From positions 1 through 22,313 of the forward strand of contig CAYJFY010000041.1 in assembly GCA_964369755.1 (NCBI GenBank): a stretch of 22,313 nt of DNA, in the 5' to 3' direction. The translations under genes were made by a program, and so were the position numbers. Of this stretch, positions 7,963 through 16,038 are shown piece after piece (the first letter of the stretch is position 1; the number at the start of each line of letters is the position of its first letter). Source of the stretch: CAUPWF01 sp964369755. GTDB lineage: Bacteria > Bacillota > Clostridia > Lachnospirales > Lachnospiraceae. The notes under the pieces were generated by a model, which saw only the letters and a program-made list of their open reading frames with translations, had not been told where the DNA came from and ran no database searches.

Positions 7963-8981
7963 AGAGTAACCCCAACTTCACCCGCTTCAATCTTACCAAC
8001 TACATACGGAACTTCGCCTGCTTCAACCATTGCCTTCATGGTAGCATCCACGTCTTTTTCATCTACAGCAACCATCATTCCAAGTCCCATATTATACGTA
8101 TTGTACATCATTGTTTCCTCAATCTTGCCCTCTTGTGCTAATAGTTGAAAGATTGGTAAAACTGGATAGCTATTCTTCTCTACTACAGCATGAGTTCCCT
8201 CACATAACATCCTTGGAATATTCTCATAGAAACCACCACCTGTAATGTGACTGCAAGCTTTGATTTTCACTCCAGCTTCTTTTACTTTGCGTAGGGCTTC
8301 AACATATATCTTTGTCGGCACTAATAATGCTGCTCCCAAGGTTGTTCCCAACTCATCATAATGTGTATTCAATGACTCCTCTGTCATATCAAACACCTTA
8401 CGAACGAGTGAAAATCCATTACTATGTACGCCCGAAGAAGCCATCCCGATAAGTACATCACCAGGTTTTAGTTCTTTCCCTGTTATTAAGTCTTTCTCAT
8501 CTACCACACCAACTGCAAATCCTGCAAGATCATATTCATCTTCTGGGTAGAATCCTGGCATCTCTGCAGTCTCTCCACCGATGAGGGCTGCATTAGACTG
8601 CTTACATCCATCAGCAACTCCACTCACGATGGTTGCAATTTTCTCTGGCACATTTTTTCCACAAGCAATGTAATCAAGGAAAAACAATGGTTCTCCACCT
8701 GCACATGCAATATCATTCACACACATCGCAACACAGTCAATCCCGATTGTGTCATGCTTATCCATAATGAAAGCTAGTTTTAGCTTTGTTCCAACTCCGT
8801 CTGTTCCAGAAACTAGAGTTGGCTTTTCCATATCTTTGAACTTCTCCATTGAAAATGCACCTGAAAATCCACCGATATTTGTTAGTACCTCTGGTCTCAT
8901 GGTTTGCTTGATGTGCTCCTTCATTAACTCCACAGAACGGTAACCCGCCTCTATATCGACACCTGCGTTTTTATAATCCAT
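7956..8981 (-). CDS. purM: Phosphoribosylformylglycinamidine cyclo-ligase (AIR synthetase)
   Basis: This ATP-dependent enzyme closes the imidazole ring to give AIR, step 5 of purine synthesis. The 341-residue protein opens MDYKNAGVDIEAGYRSV, a family signature. It has GTDGVGTK (59-66), GGETAEMPGFY, the MASSGVHSNGFSLVR loop and the C-terminal HITGGGFYENIPRML segment. A strong AAAGGAG site lies upstream of the ATG. It follows purE by 21 bp and overlaps purN. The product AIR is the substrate of the PurE route encoded just upstream. Confidence 0.98.
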   Translation of the reverse strand: MDYKNAGVDIEAGYRSVELMKEHIKQTMRPEVLTNIGGFSGAFSMEKFKDMEKPTLVSGTDGVGTKLKLAFIMDKHDTIGIDCVAMCVNDIACAGGEPLFFLDYIACGKNVPEKIATIVSGVADGCKQSNAALIGGETAEMPGFYPEDEYDLAGFAVGVVDEKDLITGKELKPGDVLIGMASSGVHSNGFSLVRKVFDMTEESLNTHYDELGTTLGAALLVPTKIYVEALRKVKEAGVKIKACSHITGGGFYENIPRMLCEGTHAVVEKNSYPVLPIFQLLAQEGKIEETMMYNTYNMGLGMMVAVDEKDVDATMKAMVEAGEVPYVVGKIEAGEVGVTLC

Positions 8982-9002
8982 AGTATTCTCCTTTAATCCT
9001 AT

Positions 9003-9515
9003 TTACATTTGCTTTAAATATTCTTTATGACCTAATTTTTGTAATTTATCAGCCTTACCTTGCACTGTTTCCTTCATTTCTTTTGAGTAATCTTTTAATC
9101 TCTGTAACAACTCTGGATCAGAAGTAGCTAAAATTTTTGCTGCTAAAATCGCTGCATTCATTCCTCCGTTGATTGCAACAGTTGCAACTGGGATTCCTGG
9201 TGGCATCTGAACGATCGAATACAAAGCATCCACTCCATCTAGATTTCCTGATGACATTGGAATTCCGATTACAGGCATTGGGAAAATTGCTGCACACATT
9301 CCTGGAAGATGTGCTGCCATACCAGCTCCTGCAATAATAACCTTATAGTCTTTTTCTTCTGCTGCTGTTGCATAATCATAAAAAGTATCAGGCATTCTAT
9401 GTGCTGAAATAATTGTCATCTCATACTCTACCCCTAATTTCTCTAACATGTCTGCTGCTTTGCTCATGACTTTCATGTCAGAATCACTGCCCATTACAAT
9501 TCCTACTTTTCCCAT
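9003..9515 (-). CDS. purE: N5-carboxyaminoimidazole ribonucleotide mutase (PurE, class I)
   Basis: The 170-residue protein has the PurE signatures: GSDSD (9-13), SAHR with the catalytic His39, AGAGMAAHLPGMCA, and the SSGNLDGVDALYSIVQMPPG stretch. The sequence looks like class I PurE, which converts N5-CAIR to CAIR and usually needs PurK; no purK gene is in this window. Class II PurE uses CO2 directly, and distinguishing the two firmly would need an alignment. It is the first gene of the pur block and lies behind a strong promoter, with AAAGGAG directly before its ATG. Confidence 0.96.
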   Translation of the reverse strand: MGKVGIVMGSDSDMKVMSKAADMLEKLGVEYEMTIISAHRMPDTFYDYATAAEEKDYKVIIAGAGMAAHLPGMCAAIFPMPVIGIPMSSGNLDGVDALYSIVQMPPGIPVATVAINGGMNAAILAAKILATSDPELLQRLKDYSKEMKETVQGKADKLQKLGHKEYLKQM

Positions 9516-9561
9516 ATCTTTTTCTCCTTTGTTGTATTTGATTTATTGAATATAATACTAT

Positions 9562-9590
9562 ATTATATTTCATCATGGTGTGAAGGTCAA
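9562..9590 (-). promoter_or_regulatory. Strong promoter of purE-M-N-D (and probably clpC)
   Basis: The minus strand has -35 TTGACC (forward 9585-9590), a spacer of exactly 17 bases and a perfect -10 TATAAT (forward 9562-9567), about 45 bases before purE. The -35 box is the right arm of a perfect palindrome, so any protein bound there would block RNA polymerase. Confidence 0.85.
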
Positions 9591-9606
9591 AATATATTTT
9601 GACCTT
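9583..9606. promoter_or_regulatory. Perfect 24-bp palindrome overlapping the purE -35 box (putative operator)
   Basis: The arms AAGGTCAAAA and TTTTGACCTT flank a TATA centre and are exact reverse complements. It is 16 bp downstream of the aminopeptidase stop and overlaps the purE -35. It is not followed by a T-run, so it is a poor terminator. It does not look like the Bacillus PurR box. The GGTCAAA arm resembles the CtsR heptamer, but CtsR sites are direct rather than inverted repeats. Confidence 0.75.
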
Positions 9607-9622
9607 GGATACCTACGGATTC

Positions 9623-11665
9623 TTAGAATTTCTCCATAGGTTCATTCAAGATCTCTGTTCCCGCTAGGACAAAACGACCTTGTTTAATAATCTGTATTTT
9701 ATTTCCTGTTTTATCCAGGACGGATATCTCTTCTAACTCTTCATATGGAATGGTGATATCCGTATGACAGTTGTAATAAGCCTTACTCACATCCTCTGTC
9801 CTCAAGGCGCTCACTTCATTCTCTCTCGCAACAATTTCCTTTCCATTTGGATTGAATACTTTTGTATCTTCGCTCCAACTGTAGCAAGTATCTCCTACGG
9901 CGAAATGCGGACCCATTTTTTCTGCAATCAGTATCGGTAATTTTTCTTCAATACCGTATTTCTTCGCCATTACATAGGCTGTTGTATTGGTTCCGATTGC
10001 AAACTCTCCCATTGGAAGAGAATCATAATTCTTGAATACATTGTCTTTGATATACTTCTTGCCATCGCTTTGATCTTCAAAATTGCCACAGCCATAGTCT
10101 GTAACTCTTCCATCAACAAAATCAATCTCTAAGTCCAAATACTGCAACTCCTTTAGATATACCTTTTTGACATGCAATTTCCCTTGTGTGTTCTTCAAGA
10201 CTGGCGAGGTGAATACTTCCCCAACTGGAATATTGACATCCGCAACGCAATTCTCGAAATTTGTCTCCTTCTGTGGATTCTGCAACTTGCCAAGCTGAAT
10301 GATTAAATCAGTCCGATTGCCATTTCCTCCCTTGATGTAAACAGATTCCCCCTCATCAAGTGCATTGATTATTATCTGCTGTACCTCTTCATACTGCTTC
10401 GCATCTAATGTGTTAATCTTGATGGTTTCTTGGAAGATTTCTTCGTAATCCTTGCCAATTTCTGCTATTGGATATGCAATAATGGTGAAACTTCTCTCTT
10501 CACCCTTGATGTATTTGTTTGTTAATTGCCCTGCCTTGCTATCATATAACTTCGATAACTCTTCTTGTTGTTCCGACAAGGTGATTGCACATGGATTTTT
10601 CACTGGTGCAAATGGTTCGCTTCCAAAAGTCTCCACAACTGCTGGACCGCCGAATTTTGAGGCAAGTTCCTTGTTGCTTTCATACGCATTCTTCATAACA
10701 TCTAGCTTACGCTCTATATATTTTTTATCTAAGAACAATGCTTGATCGTCTTTATGGTCATATTCATATTGCTTGTTCGCAATCGCTCCGTAAAATCCCA
10801 CCTTATTATGTTGCCTCTTTGTCACAAAAGAGCATGAAGTTCGATAGATGCTAGGCTTAAGGCTCATTGCCTCGAACAGTGCAATCGCCTTGACTATCAT
10901 TCGTTCAAACCCCAATACATAATGGATTCCAACTGTAGATTTCTTGGTGATGTCCTTTCCTGTCGTAATAAAACCTTTTCGATAACCTTCCACATATACT
11001 TCTGCCATTCGGTCGATTTGACCTTGAGACAAACTTTGTAGATATCTAGCTGTACTTATTTCATTTGCAGTAACATATTCGCCAAAATCATATAGATAGT
11101 TAGAATTCTTTAAATCAAGATGATTCAATTGCTCTACTAACCAACACTTTTCTGTATCAACCTGTGCTTCTATTCTTTCTGTTACATAGACATCAGAATA
11201 ATCACTTGCATACCAATAGATGATTCCCTTTATCTCTTCATAATTTGGTTCATTCTCACCCTCAAAGCAATTGTAAACCTGAATAAAGAGTTCGCTACAG
11301 ATTGCTAGCAGCTCTACTCTCTCCTCGAATGCAGAAACAATCATTCCTCGAATCTCGCAATACAAGGCACTTAGGATTGCCCCATATTCACTCCCTAGCC
11401 TCTCACATGCATATTGTGGATTTGCATAACTCTGTGAATATTGCTCCTCTAGTATATCAAAATATAGCCTTTGATTCCATTCTTCTTTTTCCTCGATTAA
11501 CAGGGAATTCCATTGCTTGTTCTGGCGCAGTTGAAATACTTCATCTATCGATTGAATGAATCCACTTACCATACGAAAATATTCCCTAAATTTTTCTGAT
11601 ACAGTATTTTCGTATTCGATTTCTTTTATTCGTTCCACCGCTAATGCGTAACGCTCTTCTATCAT
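9623..11665 (-). CDS. M29-family aminopeptidase with long N-terminal extension
   Basis: The C-terminal part matches the M29 (AmpS/PepS/AmpT) cocatalytic metallo-aminopeptidases. It has VPGEVF-like NIPVGEVFTSP (Glu483), MGEFAIGTN (Glu554), IAEKMGPHFAVGDT (Glu582, His587) and CHTDI (His634, Asp636), the expected ligand set and spacing. It should be a cytoplasmic peptidase trimming N-terminal residues from peptides. The protein is 680 residues, whereas typical M29 enzymes are near 400. The first roughly 270 residues are helix-rich, acidic and not recognisable to me. The ATG directly abuts the stop of the preceding membrane-protein gene (TAAATG), so translation is coupled. It is the last gene of the run that begins with pyrF or earlier. 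Confidence 0.88.
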   Translation of the reverse strand: MIEERYALAVERIKEIEYENTVSEKFREYFRMVSGFIQSIDEVFQLRQNKQWNSLLIEEKEEWNQRLYFDILEEQYSQSYANPQYACERLGSEYGAILSALYCEIRGMIVSAFEERVELLAICSELFIQVYNCFEGENEPNYEEIKGIIYWYASDYSDVYVTERIEAQVDTEKCWLVEQLNHLDLKNSNYLYDFGEYVTANEISTARYLQSLSQGQIDRMAEVYVEGYRKGFITTGKDITKKSTVGIHYVLGFERMIVKAIALFEAMSLKPSIYRTSCSFVTKRQHNKVGFYGAIANKQYEYDHKDDQALFLDKKYIERKLDVMKNAYESNKELASKFGGPAVVETFGSEPFAPVKNPCAITLSEQQEELSKLYDSKAGQLTNKYIKGEERSFTIIAYPIAEIGKDYEEIFQETIKINTLDAKQYEEVQQIIINALDEGESVYIKGGNGNRTDLIIQLGKLQNPQKETNFENCVADVNIPVGEVFTSPVLKNTQGKLHVKKVYLKELQYLDLEIDFVDGRVTDYGCGNFEDQSDGKKYIKDNVFKNYDSLPMGEFAIGTNTTAYVMAKKYGIEEKLPILIAEKMGPHFAVGDTCYSWSEDTKVFNPNGKEIVARENEVSALRTEDVSKAYYNCHTDITIPYEELEEISVLDKTGNKIQIIKQGRFVLAGTEILNEPMEKF

Positions 11666-12019
11666 TTAGAGTAGCCCCCTTACAAATAATAATATATAAA
11701 ATAGTACGACTAGTCCATTGCCTCCGATTCCTAACTTGCATGTCATATAATTCTTTTCCTTCTCCTTAAAACCTAGTATTCCCAGATAGATACCAAATCC
11801 AGCAAATAAAATTGAACTAAAGGCTAAAGCTCCTACAATCGCATGTAATTGGCCTCTTGTAGTAAAGGCTGCTGCTAAAAAAGAGAGTTGTAGGATAAAA
11901 TTAAAGACAGCAAACAGACAAGAATATACGCCTTTTTTTGAGTGGCGCAAATGCACTTGTCCATATTTTCTGTTTTTTATATTGGGTTTATTCTTTTCTT
12001 TTCGTTTTATTTGAAACAT
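11666..12019 (-). CDS. Small three-helix membrane protein (possibly DUF6142)
   Basis: The 117-residue protein has a very basic N-terminal tail (about residues 1-30, rich in Lys and Arg). Three hydrophobic segments follow, about 31-52, 57-84 and 96-117, the last ending at the C-terminus. The KYGxVHxRHSKKGVYS start and the GIYLGILGFKEKEKNY loop look like a Clostridia-specific family that I associate, with low certainty, with DUF6142. AAGGAG lies 5 bases before the ATG. Its start lies inside the end of the VanZ-like gene (32-bp overlap) and its stop touches the aminopeptidase start. Function unknown; the cluster suggests a membrane role shared with VanZ. Confidence 0.75.
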   Translation of the reverse strand: MFQIKRKEKNKPNIKNRKYGQVHLRHSKKGVYSCLFAVFNFILQLSFLAAAFTTRGQLHAIVGALAFSSILFAGFGIYLGILGFKEKEKNYMTCKLGIGGNGLVVLFYILLFVRGLL

Positions 12020-12467
12020 GCATTCTCCTTATAGCACAAAAAACAGAAAAAATGATATAGCCGATACAACCGCCTAAGGTGTTTAAAAACAAATCATCTA
12101 CATCAAAACTTCCGATTTTTGTTAGAAGTTGAATCACTTCAACTCCTAGACTAACCAACAATGTGAAGAATAATGCAGTTATAAAGTTCCTATGTTTGCT
12201 CGCCATTGCCCACAACCATCCCAGTGGTACAAATATCAAAACATTTCCAGCGATATTCGATATTACTGCAACCGAGCCCAAGATATCTCGGTTCGACCAA
12301 AATCGATTGATTTCCTTAAATAATTCTAGATTATAAGAATATTCCGCTCGAAGATTATCTCGCCCATAAAAATCAGTGACTAATAAAAAATACAATAGAA
12401 ATAAAATGTATATTACAAAGAGAATTTTTCCTAAGAACCGAATCTTTTCTCGTGTATTATTCTTCAA
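11988..12467 (-). CDS. VanZ-like membrane protein
   Basis: The 159-residue protein has the VanZ family core: a first membrane helix at about 12-30, then NIAGNVLIFVPLGWLWAM (about 70-87), SLGVEVIQLL and SFDVDDLFLNTLGGCIGY (about 123-140). Four helices are likely. VanZ proteins confer low-level teicoplanin tolerance by an unclear mechanism, but most chromosomal members have no proven role. The start is a TTG codon at 12467, supported by GGAAGGG seven bases upstream. The upstream ATG at 12472 is in another frame and stops after two codons. It follows the 50-residue peptide gene by 17 bp. Confidence 0.87.
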   Translation of the reverse strand: MKNNTREKIRFLGKILFVIYILFLLYFLLVTDFYGRDNLRAEYSYNLELFKEINRFWSNRDILGSVAVISNIAGNVLIFVPLGWLWAMASKHRNFITALFFTLLVSLGVEVIQLLTKIGSFDVDDLFLNTLGGCIGYIIFSVFCAIRRMHVSNKTKRKE

Positions 12468-12484
12468 AACATTTCCCTTCCATT

Positions 12485-12637
12485 TTAGAAGATAAGATTT
12501 TTCTTCTCTTTTATTAATTTCACACCACTTACGATTGATAAGATACCTACTGTAATTCCGACTGTAATGACAATAATACCGATTGCTACATTTCCAACCC
12601 CTGCTAGATTCATTATCTTATAAGCTTTTTCGTTCAT
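12485..12637 (-). CDS. 50-residue membrane peptide downstream of pyrE
   Basis: This short reading frame encodes MNEKAYKIMNLAGVGNVAIG, then a long hydrophobic span (about residues 11-41) rich in Ile, Val and Gly, and a basic tail ending KLIKEKKNLIF. It is a likely single-pass, possibly hairpin, membrane peptide. An AGGAGG site precedes two adjacent ATG codons; the second (12637) has the better 5-base spacing. It fills most of the 185-bp gap between pyrE and the VanZ-like gene, starting 15 bp after pyrE ends. I know no family for it. The ribosome site, spacing and coherent amphipathic design make it a real gene in my view. Confidence 0.72.
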   Translation of the reverse strand: MNEKAYKIMNLAGVGNVAIGIIVITVGITVGILSIVSGVKLIKEKKNLIF

Positions 12638-12652
12638 CATGACCTCCTGATG

Positions 12653-13324
12653 TTATACCCCATACTGTTTATAATATTCATCAATCGCTGCTTTCAACTG
12701 ATCATCGATTACAATTCTACCGCGATATTCTTTGTTATATAAATGCTCGATTACCTCTGCCATTGTTACAATCGCTGTCGTCTGTAACTCATATTTTTCT
12801 TGAATTTCTGCAAGTGCACTCTTACTCCCTTGCCCTCTTTCCATACGGTCAACCGAAACTACAAGTCCCATCGTCTCTACATTACCTTGAGCTTTTATAA
12901 TTGGAAGTGTCTCTTCTATCGATGTTCCAGCCGTTGTCACATCCTCGATGATAACAACCTTATCCCCATCATGAATCGGACTTCCTAATAAAATCCCTGT
13001 ATCTCCATGATCCTTCACTTCTTTTCGATTGGAACAGTAACGGATCTCTTCTCCTGAAATCTCATTGATTGCCATTGTCGTTGCAACCGTTAGTGGAATT
13101 CCTTTATATGCTGGTCCAAACAAAACATCAAAATCAAATCCAAACTTGCTTTCAATCGCCTTTGCATAGTACTCTCCTAATTTTCGAAGTTGTGCACCAT
13201 TTCTATAGAACCCTGTATTTACAAAGAAAGGTGTCTTTCTTCCACTCTTTGTTACAAAATCTCCAAACTTCAATACTTCACAATCAATCATAAATTCAAT
13301 AAACTGCTTTTTATATGCTTCCAT
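12653..13324 (-). CDS. pyrE: Orotate phosphoribosyltransferase
   Basis: This enzyme transfers ribose phosphate from PRPP to orotate to give OMP, the fifth step of UMP synthesis. The 223-residue protein has the PRPP-binding signature VVIIEDVTTAGTS at 123-135, the FGPAYKGIPL substrate loop at 69-78 and the flexible-loop segment SNRKEVKDHGD (98-108). Length and motifs fit the longer OPRTase form seen in Clostridia. It lies 23 bp downstream of pyrD, with AGGAG before the ATG. Confidence 0.97.
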   Translation of the reverse strand: MEAYKKQFIEFMIDCEVLKFGDFVTKSGRKTPFFVNTGFYRNGAQLRKLGEYYAKAIESKFGFDFDVLFGPAYKGIPLTVATTMAINEISGEEIRYCSNRKEVKDHGDTGILLGSPIHDGDKVVIIEDVTTAGTSIEETLPIIKAQGNVETMGLVVSVDRMERGQGSKSALAEIQEKYELQTTAIVTMAEVIEHLYNKEYRGRIVIDDQLKAAIDEYYKQYGV

Positions 13325-13347
13325 AATCTTTCACTCCTATCTGTACT

Positions 13348-14250
13348 CTATTTTACCACACCTATTAATGCTTTCATATCCATAATATTTTTTTTGTGCA
13401 TATAGTCTTCAATTCCACGCAAAATATCGACTGTAGCCGTTGGATTGATGAAATTTGCTGTACCCACCGACACTGCAGTTGCCCCAGCTAGGATAAATTC
13501 TAACGCATCTTCTGCCGTCATAATTCCACCCATACCGATAATCGGCAATTTCACAGCATTTGCCACTTGGTATACCATGCGCACTGCAATCGGTTTAATC
13601 GCAGGACCTGAAACACCACCTGTCTTGTTCGCAATCGCAAAACATTGCTTGTCTACATCTATTTTCATACCAGTCAATGTATTAATCAGAGAAAGCACAT
13701 CTGCCCCTCCTGCTTCTGCAGCTTTTGCCATCTCCGTGATATCGGTCACATTGGGACTCAATTTCATAATGATTGGCTGCTTCGCATATTTCTTCACTTC
13801 TCTTGTAATCTCTTCTAATGCCTTCGGATTTTGTCCAAAAGCAATTCCACCTTCTTTTACATTTGGACAAGACACATTGATTTCCATCATGTCAATCGGT
13901 TCATTGGCAAGTCTCTCTACCACCGCACAATAATCCTCCGTTGTCTTTCCACAAACATTCACAATAATCTTTGTGTCATATTGTTGAAGAAATGGAATAT
14001 CTCTTTCACAAAATATATCAATCCCAGGATTTTGCAATCCAATGGCATTCATCATTCCACCCTGAATTTCAGCAATCCTAGGTGTTGGATTTCCTGGCCA
14101 TGGGATATTAGCTACCCCTTTAGTAACTACAGCGCCCAATTGATTCAAATCCACAAATTCCCCATATTCTTTTCCAGACCCGAAGGTACCCGATGCAGTC
14201 ATAATTGGATTCTTTAACTCTACACCGGCTAAGTTTACTGTTGTATTCAT
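13348..14250 (-). CDS. pyrD: Dihydroorotate dehydrogenase B, catalytic (FMN) subunit
   Basis: The 300-residue protein is the class 1B catalytic subunit, which oxidises dihydroorotate with FMN and passes electrons to PyrK and then NAD+. It has ELKNPIMTASGTFG near the N-terminus, NAIGLQNPG at 68-76 and the catalytic cysteine in NVSCPNV (Cys128), typical of class 1. The FMN-binding IGMGGI segment and the late AGATAVSVGTANF follow. The ATG at 14250 is preferred over an in-frame GTG 7 codons upstream, because that GTG abuts the AAGGGAG ribosome site. It is paired with pyrK immediately upstream, confirming type B. Confidence 0.97.
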   Translation of the reverse strand: MNTTVNLAGVELKNPIMTASGTFGSGKEYGEFVDLNQLGAVVTKGVANIPWPGNPTPRIAEIQGGMMNAIGLQNPGIDIFCERDIPFLQQYDTKIIVNVCGKTTEDYCAVVERLANEPIDMMEINVSCPNVKEGGIAFGQNPKALEEITREVKKYAKQPIIMKLSPNVTDITEMAKAAEAGGADVLSLINTLTGMKIDVDKQCFAIANKTGGVSGPAIKPIAVRMVYQVANAVKLPIIGMGGIMTAEDALEFILAGATAVSVGTANFINPTATVDILRGIEDYMHKKNIMDMKALIGVVK

Positions 14251-14276
14251 TCTAATAACTCTCCCTTTCACTAACT

Positions 14277-14303
14277 AGTGTAAAAAATTCCATTTTTTAC
14301 ACT
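14277..14303. repeat. Inverted repeat at the pyrK-pyrD junction
   Basis: The arms AGTGTAAAAAA (14277-14287) and TTTTTTACACT (14293-14303) pair perfectly across a 5-base loop. The hairpin contains the pyrK stop codon and ends 27 bases before pyrD. It is AT-rich and not followed by a T-run, so it probably marks an mRNA hairpin between the genes rather than a terminator. Confidence 0.6.
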
Positions 14304-15067
14304 AACTCTGTTGCCTCAAAAACTGGACCATCCTTACAGATTCGTTTATTATTCACATTGCTGTGCTCATCCACTTCCTTTGTTTCACACACACATGCCA
14401 AACACGCACCAACACCACATGCCATCTTCTCTTCCAACGACAAATAACATTCGATTTGATTCGCGACAGCATATTCTTTGATCGCTCTTAACATTGGAGT
14501 AGGTCCACATGCATAGATAATATCAGCATCTAACCCTTGCTCCTTAATCGCATCCATAACATTGCCTTTTGTTCCTGCACTTCCATCTTCTGTAGCAATA
14601 TAAACCTTGCCGCATCGCTCTAGATCTTCTGTTAAGAAAACTTCATCTCTGTATCCAACCACGATTTGCTTTTCACAATTCAATTGTTTCGCCAACTCAA
14701 GCATCGGTGGCACTCCAATTCCTCCACCAATTAAAAACGCCTTCTTTTCAATGAGTGGAAATCCATTTCCAAGTGGTCCCAAAATATCAATTCTATCTCC
14801 AGATGATAGTTTTGAAAAATATTCTGTCCCCGTATTTTCACCTGTTACACGATACACAATACGTAGACTAGAATTCTCTTGATTGATTTCACAGATACTG
14901 ATTGGTCGTGGCAATAATTTCCCTGTATCTTTTGTATATAGAGAAATAAATTGTCCCACCTTTGCATATTGTGCAATATCCTTCGTTTCAATCCACATGC
15001 TGAAAATATCTTTTGCAAGCATTTCTTGCCCTATCACTTTTGCTTCTTCTTTAAACTTATTTGCCAT
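14297..15067 (-). CDS. pyrK: Dihydroorotate dehydrogenase B, electron-transfer subunit PyrK
   Basis: The 256-residue flavoprotein carries FAD and a 2Fe-2S cluster and links PyrD to NAD+. It has the FAD-binding RPISI motif (54-58), the nucleotide-binding GGGIGVPPM (114-122), ACGPTPML (186-193), and a C-terminal cluster-binding cysteine set CGVGACLAC...C (Cys217, Cys222, Cys225, Cys244). The length is normal. A GGAG site lies 7 bases before the ATG, and it follows pyrF by 18 bp. Confidence 0.97.
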   Translation of the reverse strand: MANKFKEEAKVIGQEMLAKDIFSMWIETKDIAQYAKVGQFISLYTKDTGKLLPRPISICEINQENSSLRIVYRVTGENTGTEYFSKLSSGDRIDILGPLGNGFPLIEKKAFLIGGGIGVPPMLELAKQLNCEKQIVVGYRDEVFLTEDLERCGKVYIATEDGSAGTKGNVMDAIKEQGLDADIIYACGPTPMLRAIKEYAVANQIECYLSLEEKMACGVGACLACVCETKEVDEHSNVNNKRICKDGPVFEATELV

Positions 15068-15085
15068 GATTCTCTCCGATTATCT

Positions 15086-16012
15086 TTATCTATTTTCTAG
15101 TGCACCCTTAATATCATCTACCATATCTACAACAGCCGCTCTCGATGCTTCTCCAAAATTCAACTCTCCATATTTCGCATACGCCTCTTGCTTATATGCT
15201 GCAATGATTCCTCTAGAAGAATTCACGATTGCACCCAATCCATCTTCGTTGAAGAAATGAACCAAATCAGCTCCCTTTCCACCTTGGGCACCATAACCTG
15301 GTACTAAGATATAAGTTTTTGGCATGATTTTTCGAAGCGCCTTGCCCATCTCTGGATAAGTAGCTCCAACGACCGCGCCAATTGCGCTATATTGGTCTCC
15401 CATACATTCTTCACCCCACTGCGCAACCTTTTCTCCAACCAACTCATAGAGTGGTCTACCATCCACTAACTGGTCTTGGAATTCCCCACTTGACGGATTA
15501 GAGGTTTTCACTAGGATAAACAATCCTTTATTTTCTTCTTTGCACACATCGATAAATGGATTCACACCATCTGATCCCAGATATGGATTCACTGTTACAA
15601 AATCTTCATCGAAAGGAATATAAGTTTTGGAACCAACTTGAACCTTACCCAGATGTCCCACTGCATATGCCGCAGATGTAGAGCCAATATCTCCACGTTT
15701 AATATCTCCAATAATAACCAAATCCTTGGACTTGCAATAATCTACGGTCTTCTTAAATGCTTGCAATCCAGGAATTCCAAATTGCTCATACATAGCAATC
15801 TGTGGTTTCACAGCTGGAATCAAATCATAGGTATGATCAATAATTTCCTTGTTGTATTGCCAAATCGCTTCACTCGCTCCTTCTAAAGTTTCTCCAAACT
15901 CTTGAAATGCCTTCTCTTGAATATGATTTGGGATATAATTCATCATCGGGTCTAATCCCACCACAATCGGTGCCTTTGTTTCTTGAATTTTTTTCACTAA
16001 TTTGTTAATCAT
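15086..16012 (-). CDS. pyrF: Orotidine 5'-phosphate decarboxylase, group 2
   Basis: This enzyme decarboxylates OMP to UMP, the last step of the pathway. The 308-residue length and the VGLDPMMNYIP start are those of the longer group-2 enzymes rather than the E. coli-type PyrF. The catalytic Asp-Lys-Asp set is in GDIKRGDIG (Asp103, Lys105, Asp108). The phosphate-binding end includes VPGYGAQGGKGAD and NSSRGI. It starts 26 bp after the S41 protease gene with no terminator or PyrR-type leader between, so the pyr genes seem to be driven from further upstream or from a promoter I cannot see. Confidence 0.96.
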   Translation of the reverse strand: MINKLVKKIQETKAPIVVGLDPMMNYIPNHIQEKAFQEFGETLEGASEAIWQYNKEIIDHTYDLIPAVKPQIAMYEQFGIPGLQAFKKTVDYCKSKDLVIIGDIKRGDIGSTSAAYAVGHLGKVQVGSKTYIPFDEDFVTVNPYLGSDGVNPFIDVCKEENKGLFILVKTSNPSSGEFQDQLVDGRPLYELVGEKVAQWGEECMGDQYSAIGAVVGATYPEMGKALRKIMPKTYILVPGYGAQGGKGADLVHFFNEDGLGAIVNSSRGIIAAYKQEAYAKYGELNFGEASRAAVVDMVDDIKGALENR

Positions 16013-16038
16013 AACGTATCCTTTCTCTCTAATGGTTT

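Noticed and set aside
9583..9606. Palindrome as terminator of the aminopeptidase operon
   Set aside because: No T-run follows on the minus strand; the sequence after it is CACACCATG. Its overlap with a promoter fits an operator better.
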